Assembly: GCA_944472155.2 (NCBI GenBank)
Contig: OX235279.1
Span: 161,718,199-161,782,198, forward strand
DNA: 64,000 nt
Source of the DNA: Trichobilharzia szidati
Taxonomy: Eukaryota; Platyhelminthes; Trematoda; Strigeidida; Schistosomatidae
Direction: 5' to 3'
Below the pieces are notes generated by a model. That model made no database searches. It was not told the origin of the DNA and was given only the letters and a program-made list of their open reading frames with translations. A program made the position numbers and the translations under genes. Shown one piece after another: positions 46,470 through 57,487 of the stretch (positions are counted from its first letter, which is position 1; each line of letters opens with the position of its first letter).

Positions 46470-46489
46470 TGTTTCAACGACTGTGATCG

Positions 46490-46865
46490 TATATTCTTTT
46501 TCTGTTATTGAAATATTCAACACACTTTAAATAAACCTCCAGAGAGGAAAGAGATTACCTTGACACGACTGGATAATATGCAGACTGTGCGTGTCTGCCT
46601 GCCTGTCTGTCTGTCTATCTATAAGGTAGTCCGTCAATCGACCGTTAAAACATATTAGTTAAAGATCGACATAACAGAACAGAAACCATATTGGTATCAT
46701 CATGCTAATTACACGTATGAATTTTGTGCTTGAAAGTCAAAACAATGTTTCACTTATTTGTTTTTCCGTTTTTCTTTTGCTTAATTAAAACTTTGCTCAT
46801 TCTTCCACACGTTATCGACTTAAAAAATGGCAGTTGTGAACAGCTAAGAGAAATTATTACTGGTA
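46490..46865. repeat. Three-copy repeat abutting the SLC6 first exon
   Basis: Homologous by eye to 52270-52500 plus 53760-53970 and to 61190-61600. All share a ttgaaa(c/t)a..tttaaata(a/c)acc block, a ccttgacac/atgtctg block, a gtctgtctatctatct microsatellite and later tatgctaattac. Covers the immediate 5' flank of the transporter. Confidence 0.65.
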
Positions 46866-46889
46866 TTTTTTTATTGACAAGTGTTGATT

Positions 46890-47415
46890 TGCGGAGATTT
46901 AATTGGTTACAAGATTTTATCGTGAGCTGACATTGGTTAGAGAATCATTGGAAACCGCCAGTAGTGAGTACTGGACACCGAACTGGCCTTTCAGCAGTAC
47001 ACACCCACCCCACTAGGGTTCGAGCCAACCAGGACCTTCCGGTTACAAAACTGTTGCTTACTAGAAACGGGCCCTATTCATGAAAGTAGTAGTCACCTGG
47101 GTTCTTCTACTGGGGAGTTGTGACCACTGGGATCCGTCGGACAAGTCGTCCAATGTCAGGATAAATACTCGCTACCGACAACATTGGCTAGTGGTAGTCG
47201 TGCGATATCGTCTGTGAACTGGTAGAAGCTAGAATTGATGGGCCGGCCACTGGATTGGCGTATCCCAGTGGCTTGATGGTCTACGAGCTTGCTCGCTTAG
47301 TGACGGTAAGGTCGTGGCTGGTGCTGAAGGGCAGTCGGAGACTAGGGGGGACGAAACAGCCGCCTGGCAGCACTCCTTGGTGATTTTCCAATGCTTCTTT
47401 GACCAATGTTAAGTT
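46890..47415. mobile_element. Sm-alpha-like SINE pair in inverted orientation
   Basis: The left piece is minus-oriented (gattttatcgtgagctgaca, ccagtagtgagtactggaca). The right piece is plus-oriented, with GTGCTGAAGGGCAGTCGGAG then GGGGACGAAACAGCC near 47328-47378. In between lie the tRNA-like and promoter-type blocks, as in 31060-31295. Confidence 0.65.
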
Positions 47416-47499
47416 ATCAAATCCAAAAATCTACGCAAGTGGTTTTGTCATCTTAATCAATTGGCCACCATGACTACGTAAAAATTGTTCTATACTGAA

Positions 47500-48420
47500 G
47501 GATAATGATTAAGTTATTGTATATAAGCTGAAATTTTGTAAATTCTGGTTTATTGATACTTTGATAAAGTTATTAGCATGAAGTAGCGAGATGTCAGTAA
47601 GGACAGCATCGTTTTGTTTTTCATTCATTGGGTGTATTCCAAGTAGCATTTCTTTTAATTAATGCAAATGTATCATCAGTATAATGTACATGTCCAGCTT
47701 TTTGGTATAATTATGGGAAGGGAGGGCTATTAATTTTAATCTTTGAGTAACGGCTACAGTTATCAATCTTAGTGTTCCTTTTATCTGTTCGTATATTCGA
47801 TTGGTGAATTAAAAGTGTGTTGTAAAACATGATTTTATGAGTTCTATCCAAACTTTACTTTTGTGTTTTTCACCGCTATATGGTATCTTTTGCTGGTTTG
47901 GGACCGATTGAAGTATATAATGCTGTGACATGAAAGGATACCAGTATTTCATTATCACCTACTTGAATGCTTTTGATTTTCTCTAAAATTTACATTGGCG
48001 AATTGATAGAATGGTCGGAGGATTCTGTTAGGTATTTTAATTTCCTGAAATGTTCTTTAGACAGATGATATGTTTGTGTTCGTAAGGGAATGTTTGGTTG
48101 GTATAGTGTCGGTCTGCTTTAATATCGAGGTGAAACAGATCCGTTAGATTTCATTCGCCATTGAACTTATTTTATAATTTGTCCTGATTTCGTTAGTCTA
48201 TTTAATGTTATTTTGATTTTATTATCTAATGGTTGCATTGGGTGTTTTTGTCAACTGTTGATATACGCTATTATCTTTGAGTATATCATCTGCAGCCTTC
48301 ATGTAGTCCTCTTTGTCAATGATTACTGTTGTTCGTCCTCTATCAGCTGGTAGTATAATTATGTGTTTTTTATTCGTCTGTTTCTTCAATGTATTTTGCT
48401 CTTATTGTGAAATCAGAGTG
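47500..48420 (-). mobile_element. Penelope-like element, RT N-terminal part with tail, decayed
   Basis: Minus strand near 48390-48250 reads KQTNKKHIIILPADRGRTTV then IIDKEDYMKAADDILKD, the RT1-type ILPADKGxxTVVM motif at the start of PLE RTs. It is the only copy here showing that N-terminal motif. The left part includes agcgagatgtcagtaagg tail sequence. Confidence 0.75.
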
Positions 48421-48840
48421 TAGAAATCTGCTAAACTCATTCAGCGTAAGGGACAAGATTTGGATATTCAATGCCAATATCAAATCAGTGGTCATTACAT
48501 ATACTTCAAAGACTTAGCACGCGGGTTATAAGAGGCATTTCCAAGAGGTTGGTACATACCTTCTCCAACAGTTGTTTTCGCTACCCTGATATTGAATATC
48601 AATTGGCAGTAAAAAAAATTCTGGGAACGAGCACACTGCATAACAGTTATGATGTCGAAGGCCATGGAGGTGGACTGTGCATACACTGGGGAGACCATTG
48701 ACTGAGTGACATCACACATCTGCCAAACACGAAACTCTCAAGTGGAGCTCGAATGAGAGACAATAAGTTGGTCATGCATTATCCAAGAGTGATAGGGAGC
48801 AGATGATATCAGGAAGAGGATGCTTTGCACTCGGAAACCA
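48421..48840 (+). mobile_element. RTE LINE C-terminal fragment
   Basis: Reads VRDKIWIFNANIKSVVITYT (matching [20 protein letters not shown]), then gggagaccattgactgagtgac for the LRRPLSD region. Confidence 0.7.
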
Positions 48841-48889
48841 AAAGAATAATCAAAAATACCAGTATTTTATATATATGTCCCAACCAAGT

Positions 48890-49100
48890 TGACTTTTAAC
48901 AGTTTCAAAAAATTCGAGAATTAGGTACATGATATTCATCATTATAAAAGTTAATTTTGTATTTCCCAATGAATGAAAAACGAAACGATGTTGTTTTTAC
49001 TGACGTCCCGCTATTTAATACTGCGAATACCTTTACCAAAGTATTATTAAAAGGGAATTTTTAAAATCTCTGCTTATATATAACAACTTCGTCATGTTTC
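48890..49100. repeat. PLE tail piece
   Basis: ttttactgacgtcccgctat, ttaatactgcgaataccttt is the reverse complement of the tail at 56675-56740. Confidence 0.55.
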
Positions 49101-49174
49101 ATCAGCATGGGGTAATTCTTACGTAGTCAAGTTGAACAATTGATAAAGACAATAAATCCACGTGTGTAGATTGT

Positions 49175-49285
49175 TGGGTTTGATAAATTGACATTGGTCA
49201 GAGAACCATTGGAAAATTACCAAAGAGTATTGCCAGTCAGCTGTTTCGTCCCACCTAGTTTTGAACTTTCCGTTCAGCACCTTCA
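49175..49285 (-). mobile_element. Sm-alpha-like SINE fragment
   Basis: Minus strand: GTGCTGAACGGAAAGTTCAA, then AACTAGGTGGGACGAAACAG. Core CTGAACG is altered at A9. Confidence 0.6.
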
Positions 49286-49580
49286 GGCAGTCAGAAACAA
49301 ACTCATTTCTGACCATGAAACTGAATATATAACATAACTGCCGCTAGAGGAGACAATGCTAGGAGTGCAAGTATGCTTGACTTCCCCAGGACTTAAATTC
49401 CAAGGGAAATATACAAACAAACTGAGAGAGTTGACATGTAGTCACCAATATCCCCGACTGTAACAGATATATTCATGGATAGGTGGGGAAACTTAATGAT
49501 TGAAGGGTTCATCCTCACTCTAGAAGTATGTTGGAGGTATGTAGATGACACATTCACCGTAAGAAAAAGACGTAAACAGC
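49286..49580 (+). mobile_element. Penelope-like element RT fragment
   Basis: Reads AVRNKLISDHETEYIT, EETMLGVQVCLTSPGLKFQG and a shifted [10 protein letters not shown] at about 49540-49570. Nearly the same stretch as 42430-42893. Confidence 0.75.
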
Positions 49581-49995
49581 GAAGAAAAGTTTCCTTTCGG
49601 CGATTCATTTTCATAAGTTGCTGTACAATAATCTTATTAATATTTAACAAATAGTTTGTAATAACAACCAGATACTGGTAAAATTTGTCCGCGAAAAACG
49701 TTTGATGTAATTTAAGGTATAACCTAGAAGGGGTGGCTAATTGGAAGTTAAGAAAGAGGCAGAAGTTGGCATGGCGTAATAAGTGTGATAAAATGACTGG
49801 TCAGTGTGATTGTATAGAACGGACAGGAACTAGTGGAAAGATGATGCAGTGTTTGTGCGTAAAATCTGTATGAAAGCGCAATGATATTAATAAACGGTAA
49901 TAGAGTGATAATAAAATATGGATGATAGGAATAATAACGATAATAAAATAATAATAACAGTAATATTAGTAAACTTACATAGTAAAATGAAGCAA
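49581..49995. other. No gene seen
   Basis: AT-rich, with short ata/aat runs around 49925-49990. No motif. Confidence 0.35.
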
Positions 49996-49999
49996 AATT

Positions 50000-51150
50000 A
50001 TAGTAAGAACGGTACTCTGACCATGGTAGGGCGAGTGAGTGTATGTAATGCTCTTGAACTCAGAGGTCCGGTTTCCCGATCCCGAATAGCTAGGCGCTCG
50101 TGTGATTCAGCTTTGTATAGCTGGCTTATTCGAAGTCTTTTCTTGTGATAATAAGGGACTCTGTGTAGCACTGTGGAACAGTGATGCAGGTGGGGGATGA
50201 TCGATGTCCAGAGTTGACAGTATGTTCGAGGATAGAGCTTCTGGTATTCTTCTTTTCTCCCCTGGTTGGCTAGTCAGGCTGCGCAGCGTTCCAGAACACG
50301 TTTGTGGACTTGACGTTGCATACGGCCGATATACTTTGTTCCACACGAAGAAGTAAACTGATAAATACCCATTGAGGTGGTCAAAATCGGCGGTATCTAA
50401 TCCTTAACGTTAGTCTGAATTACCTGTTTGGTGGAGAATGCGATACGTAAGATGGCTGCTTGAAGTGTCTTCTTCAGACATTTAGAAAGGTGGTTTCTAA
50501 GAATTTTTGCTTCAATGTCACCTTTGAGTTCCAGGTTCTTGAAGAGAGACAGTTTTCTTAGGAACTGGGGTGACTTTTGGCGACGGAGGCTTTGCTTTCA
50601 TGTTTCTGTCTATAAATCTTGGTGGATACCCATTCTCTAGTAGGGTTTCACGTACTAAATTGAATTTTATCTCCATGGTGTCTTCCGAACAGATTTTTCC
50701 AATGTTTGAACTTAATGTACGTACTAGGTTTCGCCTTCGGATCAGTGGGACGAAGTTCTGGAAGTTGATAAACTGTTCTGTGCATGTTGGCTTATGATAT
50801 ATTTATCTTTGGATCGTACAGTTTTGTCCTCTGGTAAATAATACATCCAGGCATGGAAATGACACGTTCACTTCCCATTTTATTGATGGGTGTGCTGCGT
50901 TGAAGGATATGAGGAGACACTCTAAATCAACTTTTTCATCACAAATCATGAACGTTTCATCTACGTATCTCCTGTATAAGTGCAGCTAACTTATCACAGG
51001 ATCGAGGATGACGTTTTCAAGACTCGTCATGAAGCAGTCAGCTAGGAATGGATAGGAAGGAGACCACATAGCCACACCATCTTTCTGTACATAGAATTGC
51101 TCATTGAATTTGAATTGGATGTTAATCTATGAACTATCAACATATCTCAA
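50000..51150 (-). mobile_element. Penelope-like element RT and GIY-YIG, decayed
   Basis: Minus strand from 51150: FNEQFYVQKDGVAMWSPSYP, FLADCFMTSLENVILDP, YRRYVDETFMICDE (YVDD changed to YVDE), then [21 protein letters not shown] late CGTKYIGRMQRQVHKRVLER lies near 50350-50290. Several stops. Confidence 0.8.
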
Positions 51151-51154
51151 GCCA

Positions 51155-51655
51155 ACATGGACGGGACAGTTCGCCAGCTTCCAGAGTTTCGTCCCACTGA
51201 TCCGAAAGCAAAACCTAGTACGTAGATTAAATTCTCAACAGGTTTAACTTTAATATACCTGCATAACCTCACAAATAAATATTCAAATGTATAAACCAAT
51301 CATGGTATCCTATCAGTAGGATGATAAGGTTGTGCATATAAATTGTATAATTAGTCATAATAACAATAACAATAATAATAATAATAACAGTGATTCTATG
51401 AACGACAAAGACGAGAAAGTGGAGCGATCTGTGATAACAAGAATAATGAAAAACAGCGTGATTCAATAAATAAATGTGGTCAGGTAGGCATAGCAGTTGA
51501 TAAAAGCTACGAAAAACAAATGGACCGATTAAGTAATGCTAGTTTGATTGTAAGGAGAATAAATAGATAATGTTTTAATGGAGATGTGACAATAAGATTA
51601 AGGGATGATAAGAGAGTGGGGTTGAAAAATTTTAAGTAAGGGGAATGGTGACATC
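51155..51655. other. No gene; (AAT/AAC)n near 51362-51388
   Basis: AT-rich with a short trinucleotide run. Otherwise nothing recognised. Confidence 0.35.
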
Positions 51656-51659
51656 ATCC

Positions 51660-52260
51660 ACTGGGTTAGGTTTCAATAGGCCAAGGGAGGGATAATGGCT
51701 GAATGAATTTCTTTTGAATCCATAGTTTAGGCTTAATAGTTGTTCGAATGCCTATCGCCTCAGCTATATATGCAGCAGACGAATACGAAGTCTATTCGGA
51801 AATATTCGTTGGGACGCGATGAAAGATCACCTTGTATGCTTTTATTCTTCTGCACTAAATGACCACTATTATCAACTAAATGTGACAAAGCGTAGCTATG
51901 GATGGTTTTTGTCTCTCCTTTGCCAAACCACACATTGGTTGTCTAAGCTGTCTAGTAGTACGCTCAAGATAACTCTCACTGAAAGTGCAGTTGGACTTAT
52001 AATAAATACACACAGATGTGGCAAAACTATCTAGCTTATCCTTTATTCGAGTAACCCAATCATTCGTCCGCTAGTGAATGATAAATATAGGCTGGCTGCG
52101 TAAAAAGTTCTCTATATACTTCCGGGAAGTCTCTGGAATGAAATTTCACTGAACAAGTCATCATTAAACCGTAACTTAATAAATAGAGCTCCTTCCGTGC
52201 TTTTATTGTCTCAGATTTTCTCTCCAACGTTTTCATATGTCTCTTTGCGAAACATTAGTA
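51660..52260 (-). mobile_element. Penelope-like element C-terminal relic
   Basis: The complement matches 14990-15500 block by block (aatccatagtttaggcttaa, atgccta.cgcctcagcta, gtggcaaaactatctagctt) but all frames are broken. Confidence 0.65.
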
Positions 52261-52269
52261 TTTGCAAGG

Positions 52270-52510
52270 TGTTCTTGCGATAATGATACTTTCTCGACTT
52301 ATTGTATATTCAATAGAATAATAATAATAAAAGTATGACTTCTTTATTCGTTATTGAAACACTGAAAAATGTTTAAATAAACCATTATTAAGAAAAAACA
52401 ACTTTAACATGTCTGCACACATACTGACTATGTGCGCCTGTCCTCCTAGTAGTCAGTTAGTCAAGAGTTCGGGCAGTCAGAAATATCACTCAAAGACAGA
52501 TTTGATCATT
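52270..52510. repeat. Three-copy repeat, second copy, left part
   Basis: See 46490-46865. Interrupted by the PLE at 52512-53755; the alignment resumes at 53760. Confidence 0.6.
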
Positions 52511-52559
52511 GGATAAGATTTTATTTTGATAAATCACACAGTGTTGTACAGTTAATATA

Positions 52560-53203
52560 TGCAAGGAGGTGATTGATGAAGAACTGAGTAATCTCCGAAG
52601 AACCCTGATGGAAAACGGTTTTCCGCCTAGGTTCATAGACAAGAACTTCAAATCAAAGAAGACTTCCGAACAAGTTCAGTCCGTCCCGAAGAAGATACTT
52701 CTGCTTAATCTAGAATTCAAAGGTGACACTGAAGCAGAAATCCTTCGTAAACGCCTCTGTAAATCTCTGAGGAAGACATACTTCGCCACGAGCCTACGAC
52801 TAACGTTTTCCTGCAAGAAACTGTTCAACCAGAACGCGAAAGACAAACTGTCGCCACTTCAACGTGCATATACCAGTTTACTTGCTCTTGCGGAGCTGAG
52901 TACATCGGCCGTACCATGCGCCAACTTGAAAAACGCGCTCGTGAACACTATCCAGCCTGGCTAGTAAAAGGAGAACGAAAACGTGTATATAGTTCAGTGA
53001 CAGAACATCTGGTCAATTCAGGACATTCAGCGCCATTCGAAAAATCCTTCAAAATAATATACAAGATTCGATCAAACCTATCAAAGGGAGTAAAATTAAG
53101 ACATCTGGGCATAGCCGAGGCACTAGCCATCCAAAAGCTCAAACCCACGCTATGTGTCCAAAAGAAATACGTTCAACCCTTGTCCCTGCCGTGGCCATCA
53201 TAA
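52560..53203 (+). pseudogene. Penelope-like element C-terminal half, one frameshift
   Basis: First segment (52569-52964) reads [35 protein letters not shown], then LRKTYFATSLRLTFSCKKL, the linker between RT and endonuclease. A 1-nt shift near 52865 breaks into CIYQFTCSCGAEYIGRTMRQ, LEKRAREHYPAWLVKGERK, VTEHLVNSGHSA and the ending LAIQKLKPTLCVQKKYVQPL. The GIY-YIG domain itself is undamaged. The RT palm is missing, so it is a 5'-truncated copy. Confidence 0.85.
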
Positions 53204-53246
53204 ACAGGTAATTCTTCTAATAGTGACTATCCCATTGACTTTCTTA

Positions 53247-53600
53247 GCCAAACTTCCTGTTTGTTTATTCATGTTATTTTAAGTTTTTCTTAATCCCTAT
53301 TTACACTACCATATTTTCTTATCCGAACTTCCTGTCTATTTTGTTATTTTATTATTTCTACATATTTAATCCCTGATTGCATAAACAATTATTCGTCACA
53401 TTAGTTATGATCTCACTAGATTTTTTATCCAAACATCCTGTCTATTGTTTTTATTTCTACATTTCTAACCCCTAATTGCACAATATGTCAATCTCCTCAG
53501 TAATTATGATACTACTTTGTTTGAGTTTTATCCGTCCCCTGTTTATTATGGCATTTTAATTCCTAATTGTAATTTTATTAATTTGACCCTTGACCAGAAA
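53247..53600 (+). repeat. Degenerate tandem units in PLE 3' untranslated region
   Basis: Units start at about 53247, 53321, 53431 and 53531, each beginning tat-cc(a/g)aac(t/a)tcctgt or a variant and containing taatccctaattgca-like words. Unit length is about 75-110 bp. Confidence 0.55.
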
Positions 53601-53759
53601 TTATTCTGGAACTTTCCTACCCATTTGTTATAAATACACGAATGTACAGCCTTGTTGATGATTTCGTCGAAAAGAAAATTTCCTTCGCTGCAACTGTCTT
53701 TTTATTCCCTATGATCAAATGTGTATATTCCGTGATTCAAAGGCAGTTATAAAAATTGA

Positions 53760-53970
53760 GGGTGAATCTTGTTAGCATTTTCGTATTAAACAACAAGTTT
53801 AGTGTATGCCGATTACATCTGTAATAAAAATGTGTCAAATTTTATACTTCTCCGTCTCTTGAAGGTCAGAAATATTTCTGCTTAATTAAAACCTTTGGTT
53901 TCTTCCCAATACGATGCTGACAGCAAAACAGACGATAGTGAACAGTTAGCTAACGGAAATCACTACGTTA
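53760..53970. repeat. Three-copy repeat, second copy, right part
   Basis: Shared words: aacaagtttagtgtatgccg, tcaaattttatacttct, ctcttgaaggt (with 61480-61575), then gcttaattaaaacctt and gtgaacagttagctaacg (with 46779-46855). Confidence 0.6.
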
Positions 53971-53974
53971 AGTC

Positions 53975-54775
53975 ATTAAATTGACTGAAGGTGGCACTCA
54001 GAAAGACAGAGAATGCTGGATTGACAGAAGTGTTGGAATTCATGAGTCGCTCATTGGAATCCACCTAAATGATCCGAGCAACCTATAGCGGTAGATAATC
54101 CCCAAAAATTATTAGTGCCTACATTATGCATCACTGAACACTGGATGATGCTGACCTTCACTATTTAAGTCGACTTGTTTAGATGAAGAGATTCACGGGT
54201 CAAGCATCAACGCCACTTTGCACGCCATCGTGTTGTTTTCATTCGTTTGTTCTTTTGTGCACGATTCTCAGCAATCATCTTCACACCATGATTTTGATCC
54301 CAAAATATATTTCGTGTTTTGAACGACAATACATTTAGTTATTTGATTCGTCTTTGGTCTATGCAGAAAAAATACTATAGGAGTTGTGAGAATAAAAACT
54401 TGCGTTAGTATCCTTCATGCTCCCCGTAAACGTGAACATTTCCCACATCCTCTAAGCTGGTGATTCCTACCGCGAATCTCCTCTTCTTTTTTGGTAAACA
54501 CGCAATCACATCGACGTGAGTCCATTCCATTTTATATTTTTGTTCTTGTGTTATATTTTTGCTATATTTTAAAGCCTTTTTACCATAAGTGACTAATCAA
54601 CCAAACCAACTAGCACACACACACACACACCGCTATTCAGCTCGTGGCGTTTTGGTCAGAAAATTCAGACAGAAACATAGTTTCTGTTAGTCGAAGCTGA
54701 CTTCTGTGAACATGAAATCACTGACAACCAATGTTCACAGTTTCTTGAAGTTACACATAATTCCAGTTTGAACAT
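53975..54775. other. No gene; (CA)n at 54609-54630
   Basis: No coding motif on either strand. A short CA microsatellite. Confidence 0.4.
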
Positions 54776-54829
54776 CCCTTATGATACGGTCATTGTTGCG
54801 TGCTGTTGAAGAGGATTCACACACAAGGA

Positions 54830-54945
54830 GGATGCAATAGCTGTCCAGTACTCCTTGATGGGTGTGTTCAATGATCCTAAAACTGGTATCAACTCATCGG
54901 CAAACTTCAAACTGTGAATTTCTTCTGAGAAATTCGGAGCGATAA
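54830..54945 (+). repeat. Sm-alpha-like SINE tail
   Basis: atagctgtccagtactcctt then the ggtatcaactcatcgg part. Only the half after the cleavage site is present. Confidence 0.5.
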
Positions 54946-55189
54946 TCCAACTGATTAAGCTATATTTTGAGTTAGTTCCGCATAAACTCCTAAAACACGA
55001 TATTTATCTATAATACGCTACTATATTTGTACATTAAATAGAGAAATATAATATACAAACCTAAGATTATGACGTATCTCTAGGTGAATGCTGTCACACT
55101 GTGTGAGTGCCAATAAGAAGGGAGAGAAAAGCTGTGTCAAAGATGACCTACGTATGGATATAAACAGTGCGCAAATACCAGACAAAGAA

Positions 55190-55350
55190 TGAAGTTTTAT
55201 GTCACAAAACTCGAAGACTTACAGGCAAAAACCAACAGACTGGCAGAGGAGGTTAGCAGTGAAGGTAGCACTCTAGGTGAAAGATAGAGAAGACGGAGTT
55301 GATGAAGATAACCAACAAACCAACTAACAACAAAAACCAGCACCAATCAC
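55190..55350 (+). mobile_element. RTE LINE fragment
   Basis: Reads KLEDLQAKTNRLAEEVSSEG, then a damaged VMKITNQPTNNKNQ. Equals 20975-20840 of the intact element. Confidence 0.75.
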
Positions 55351-55559
55351 TGATTGTAAACTGTATACAGGTAGACAAAGTTGTCTGGAGTTCTAGGTGA
55401 GATCCCATGACAAGTAGGATCAAAAAACCCACTGATATCAGTACCTGGTGATCGGACTACATACATTGCAAATCGGTACAAGTTGGAATTCATAGGCCAT
55501 CCGGATTCCATACGTCCCTGTAGCTTCGTGACAAATGGGTTCACCTGGTAAACTAAAGG

Positions 55560-55725
55560 TCCTGATTTCGACCTCTGGTGGAAGGTGACAGGGAGATCGA
55601 AGCTGAGTCCTGCTGAAGAGAGTTCGAAGCTAGGGGAACGGATCGCAGCTGTCCATTACTCCTCGCTGATTTTCGTTTTCACTCACTGTCTAACTGTGAC
55701 AACAACCCATGATCAAACTGGGAAC
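55560..55725 (+). mobile_element. Sm-alpha-like SINE fragment with partial hammerhead core
   Basis: CTGCTGAAGAGAG with a valid CTGAAGA, then gctaggggaacggatcgcag, where GAAA has become GGAT. Followed by the usual agctgtccattactcc. Confidence 0.6.
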
Positions 55726-55969
55726 CAATCATATCCCTACTAACTGACATTGTTTGTAGATCATTACGTTCATTCCACGCTGATTACAACGATAATAATG
55801 CACCTTGATGTGTGTCAGATTTGTGCTTGTATGTCTCTTGATGATCAACACATAAACTATTTCTTCATGTTAGAAATGGAATTAAATGAACAATATATTT
55901 TACTTCTTTTTCATTTTGTTTTTGTCTTTTTTGCGCTTGATTAAAACAAGGACAAGGACAATTAGAATG

Positions 55970-56185
55970 AATCATTTGAGGCAGTTTCGTGGATGTGACT
56001 AGCCGTGTGATTAGCAGCATCCAGGATGCACATTTCGTCCCATTTAGGACTCGTCATGTGGGTGTACCTGCATGTCTCAGCGAGTTATTCTGTTGCCAAT
56101 GAGGCTTGAACTCTGTGTCCATAGTTTCGAACACCAAGTCGTTACCCAGTTGACTACTTGAGCTACGAGAGCCACTACGCTTTGT
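55970..56185 (-). mobile_element. Second SINE family, tRNA head plus hammerhead-like core
   Basis: Minus strand: tRNA-like TAGCTCAAGTAG (A-box side) and GAGTTCAAGCC (B box), then TGACGAGTCC-taaat-GGGACGAAATG at 56056-56033 and catcctggatgc. Stem II is GTCC/GGGAC-type. The base in the C3 position is A. Confidence 0.6.
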
Positions 56186-56209
56186 GCAACAGGAATCAGC
56201 AATGATATA

Positions 56210-56410
56210 ATTCAATCTGGATAGTGCCGTTGATTGATTGGACTGAAGTGCTTGACGTCAGGTTGACGTGTCGGCTCCTTGGGAGAATGCTTTGATGAAT
56301 GCACGTACACCCAGATGACGAGTCCCGAAATGGAAGAAATGTGCATCCTGGATTACACACACCCCCAGTCGCCATCCACCAAATTACTTCAAGTTAAATC
56401 CGCAGACATC
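56210..56410 (+). mobile_element. Second SINE family, plus-strand copy
   Basis: gtacacccagatgacgagtc (56305-56324), then gaaatggaagaaatgtgcat, cctggat. Same core as 55970-56185 but inverted, 250 bp away. The open frame of 72 codons across it has no relatives I know and is probably chance. Confidence 0.6.
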
Positions 56411-56514
56411 ATCGAGGCATCCGCACAAGGGGCCGACATGCCAGAAACAGAGGCGGAACATTTCGGTCTAATCAGTCAACGGGAAAGTCTAAATTGAACG
56501 AATGATGATCAAAT

Positions 56515-56780
56515 TAGTAAACTTCGTTTTGATACCATAACAGATGTACTATTACCTTTGATATTTGGTTTAGTGATCTTCATTGTTATTTTGACTTTCA
56601 ATATGTTACTTTAACTTGACCTAAGTTTATTTTCTCACCTCTTAACTCTTTGTTATATACATGCTGAGATTTTGTAAATTCTGGTTTAATAATACCATTT
56701 TGATAAAGCTATTAGCAGTATTAAATAGCGAAACGTCAGTAAAAACAATATCGTTTTGTTTTTTCATTCATTGGTAAATA
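56515..56780 (+). repeat. PLE tail with hammerhead-like fold
   Basis: First half equals 6645-6770. Second half has gctatt/aatagc stem followed by gaaac and gtcag (56685-56733). Confidence 0.65.
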
Positions 56781-56784
56781 CAAA

Positions 56785-57140
56785 AACCTTTATTATAATA
56801 AACAAAAAGAAATTGTGATTAACATTATTAAAATTTTGTAGGATTTTGAGTGTTACACAGGGCTTCAGCTGGGTCACATTGCTATTACACTGTGTCCTCT
56901 GAAATACTATATAGCAGATTTTACGATTTCCTCATCATCATCAATACTGTCTACTTCATAAAAATAATAATAATAGCTTTATTCTGAATAGTGTTTATGT
57001 AATGTACAGAATTTCCAGTGTAGTTTATCACATGATATTTTCTCTTCGTCCAAGATCTTCAGATAAAAAACACTTGATTCACAGTAGATCATGTGACACA
57101 GTTTTCTGTCTCACCTAATGCGCAAACCAATCCACCATTA
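56785..57140. other. No gene; RTE 3'-end-like word near 56841
   Basis: gagtgttacacagggcttcagc resembles the RTE 3' end used by other fragments. Nothing else recognised. Confidence 0.35.
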
Positions 57141-57146
57141 TGATAT

Positions 57147-57487
57147 TGTAACAACAGAAGACAAGGGCCAGGCAACAGATCGTTTATTACGAAAAATCAA
57201 CACGTATTTATAGATTTTTATGTACATTATTGTAGGTCAATGTTAGTAGAAAATACAGTCTGTTGATTGGTTGTTTCTCACACAAGGTTAACCTTGCATC
57301 TCTTGTGGCTGTGTCAGTTCATCTATATGTTAACTGTAACCGCCTGTCCACCTTGACCTTTGACCTCAATTACTGTTGACCAATTTGGCCAGCAACCATC
57401 TCTCACCACAACATGACTAATATTTGATACATAAACATTGACCTCAATTACTGTCCACCACTTGGCTAGTAGACAGCTCTCACCACA
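57147..57487 (-). repeat. 3' LTR of the Gypsy-type element
   Basis: Minus-strand 3' copy. A stop codon of the internal ORF lies about 20 nt inside it. Confidence 0.9.

Noticed and set aside
46470..46523. Upstream extension of SLC6 exon 1 to a GTG at 46523
   Set aside because: GTG is an improbable start in an animal gene and a TAA lies two codons before it. The ATG at 46469 has a good context.
56279..56497. 72-codon ORF as a novel gene
   Set aside because: It runs through the repeated second SINE family (hammerhead-like core and shared words). No support for coding.
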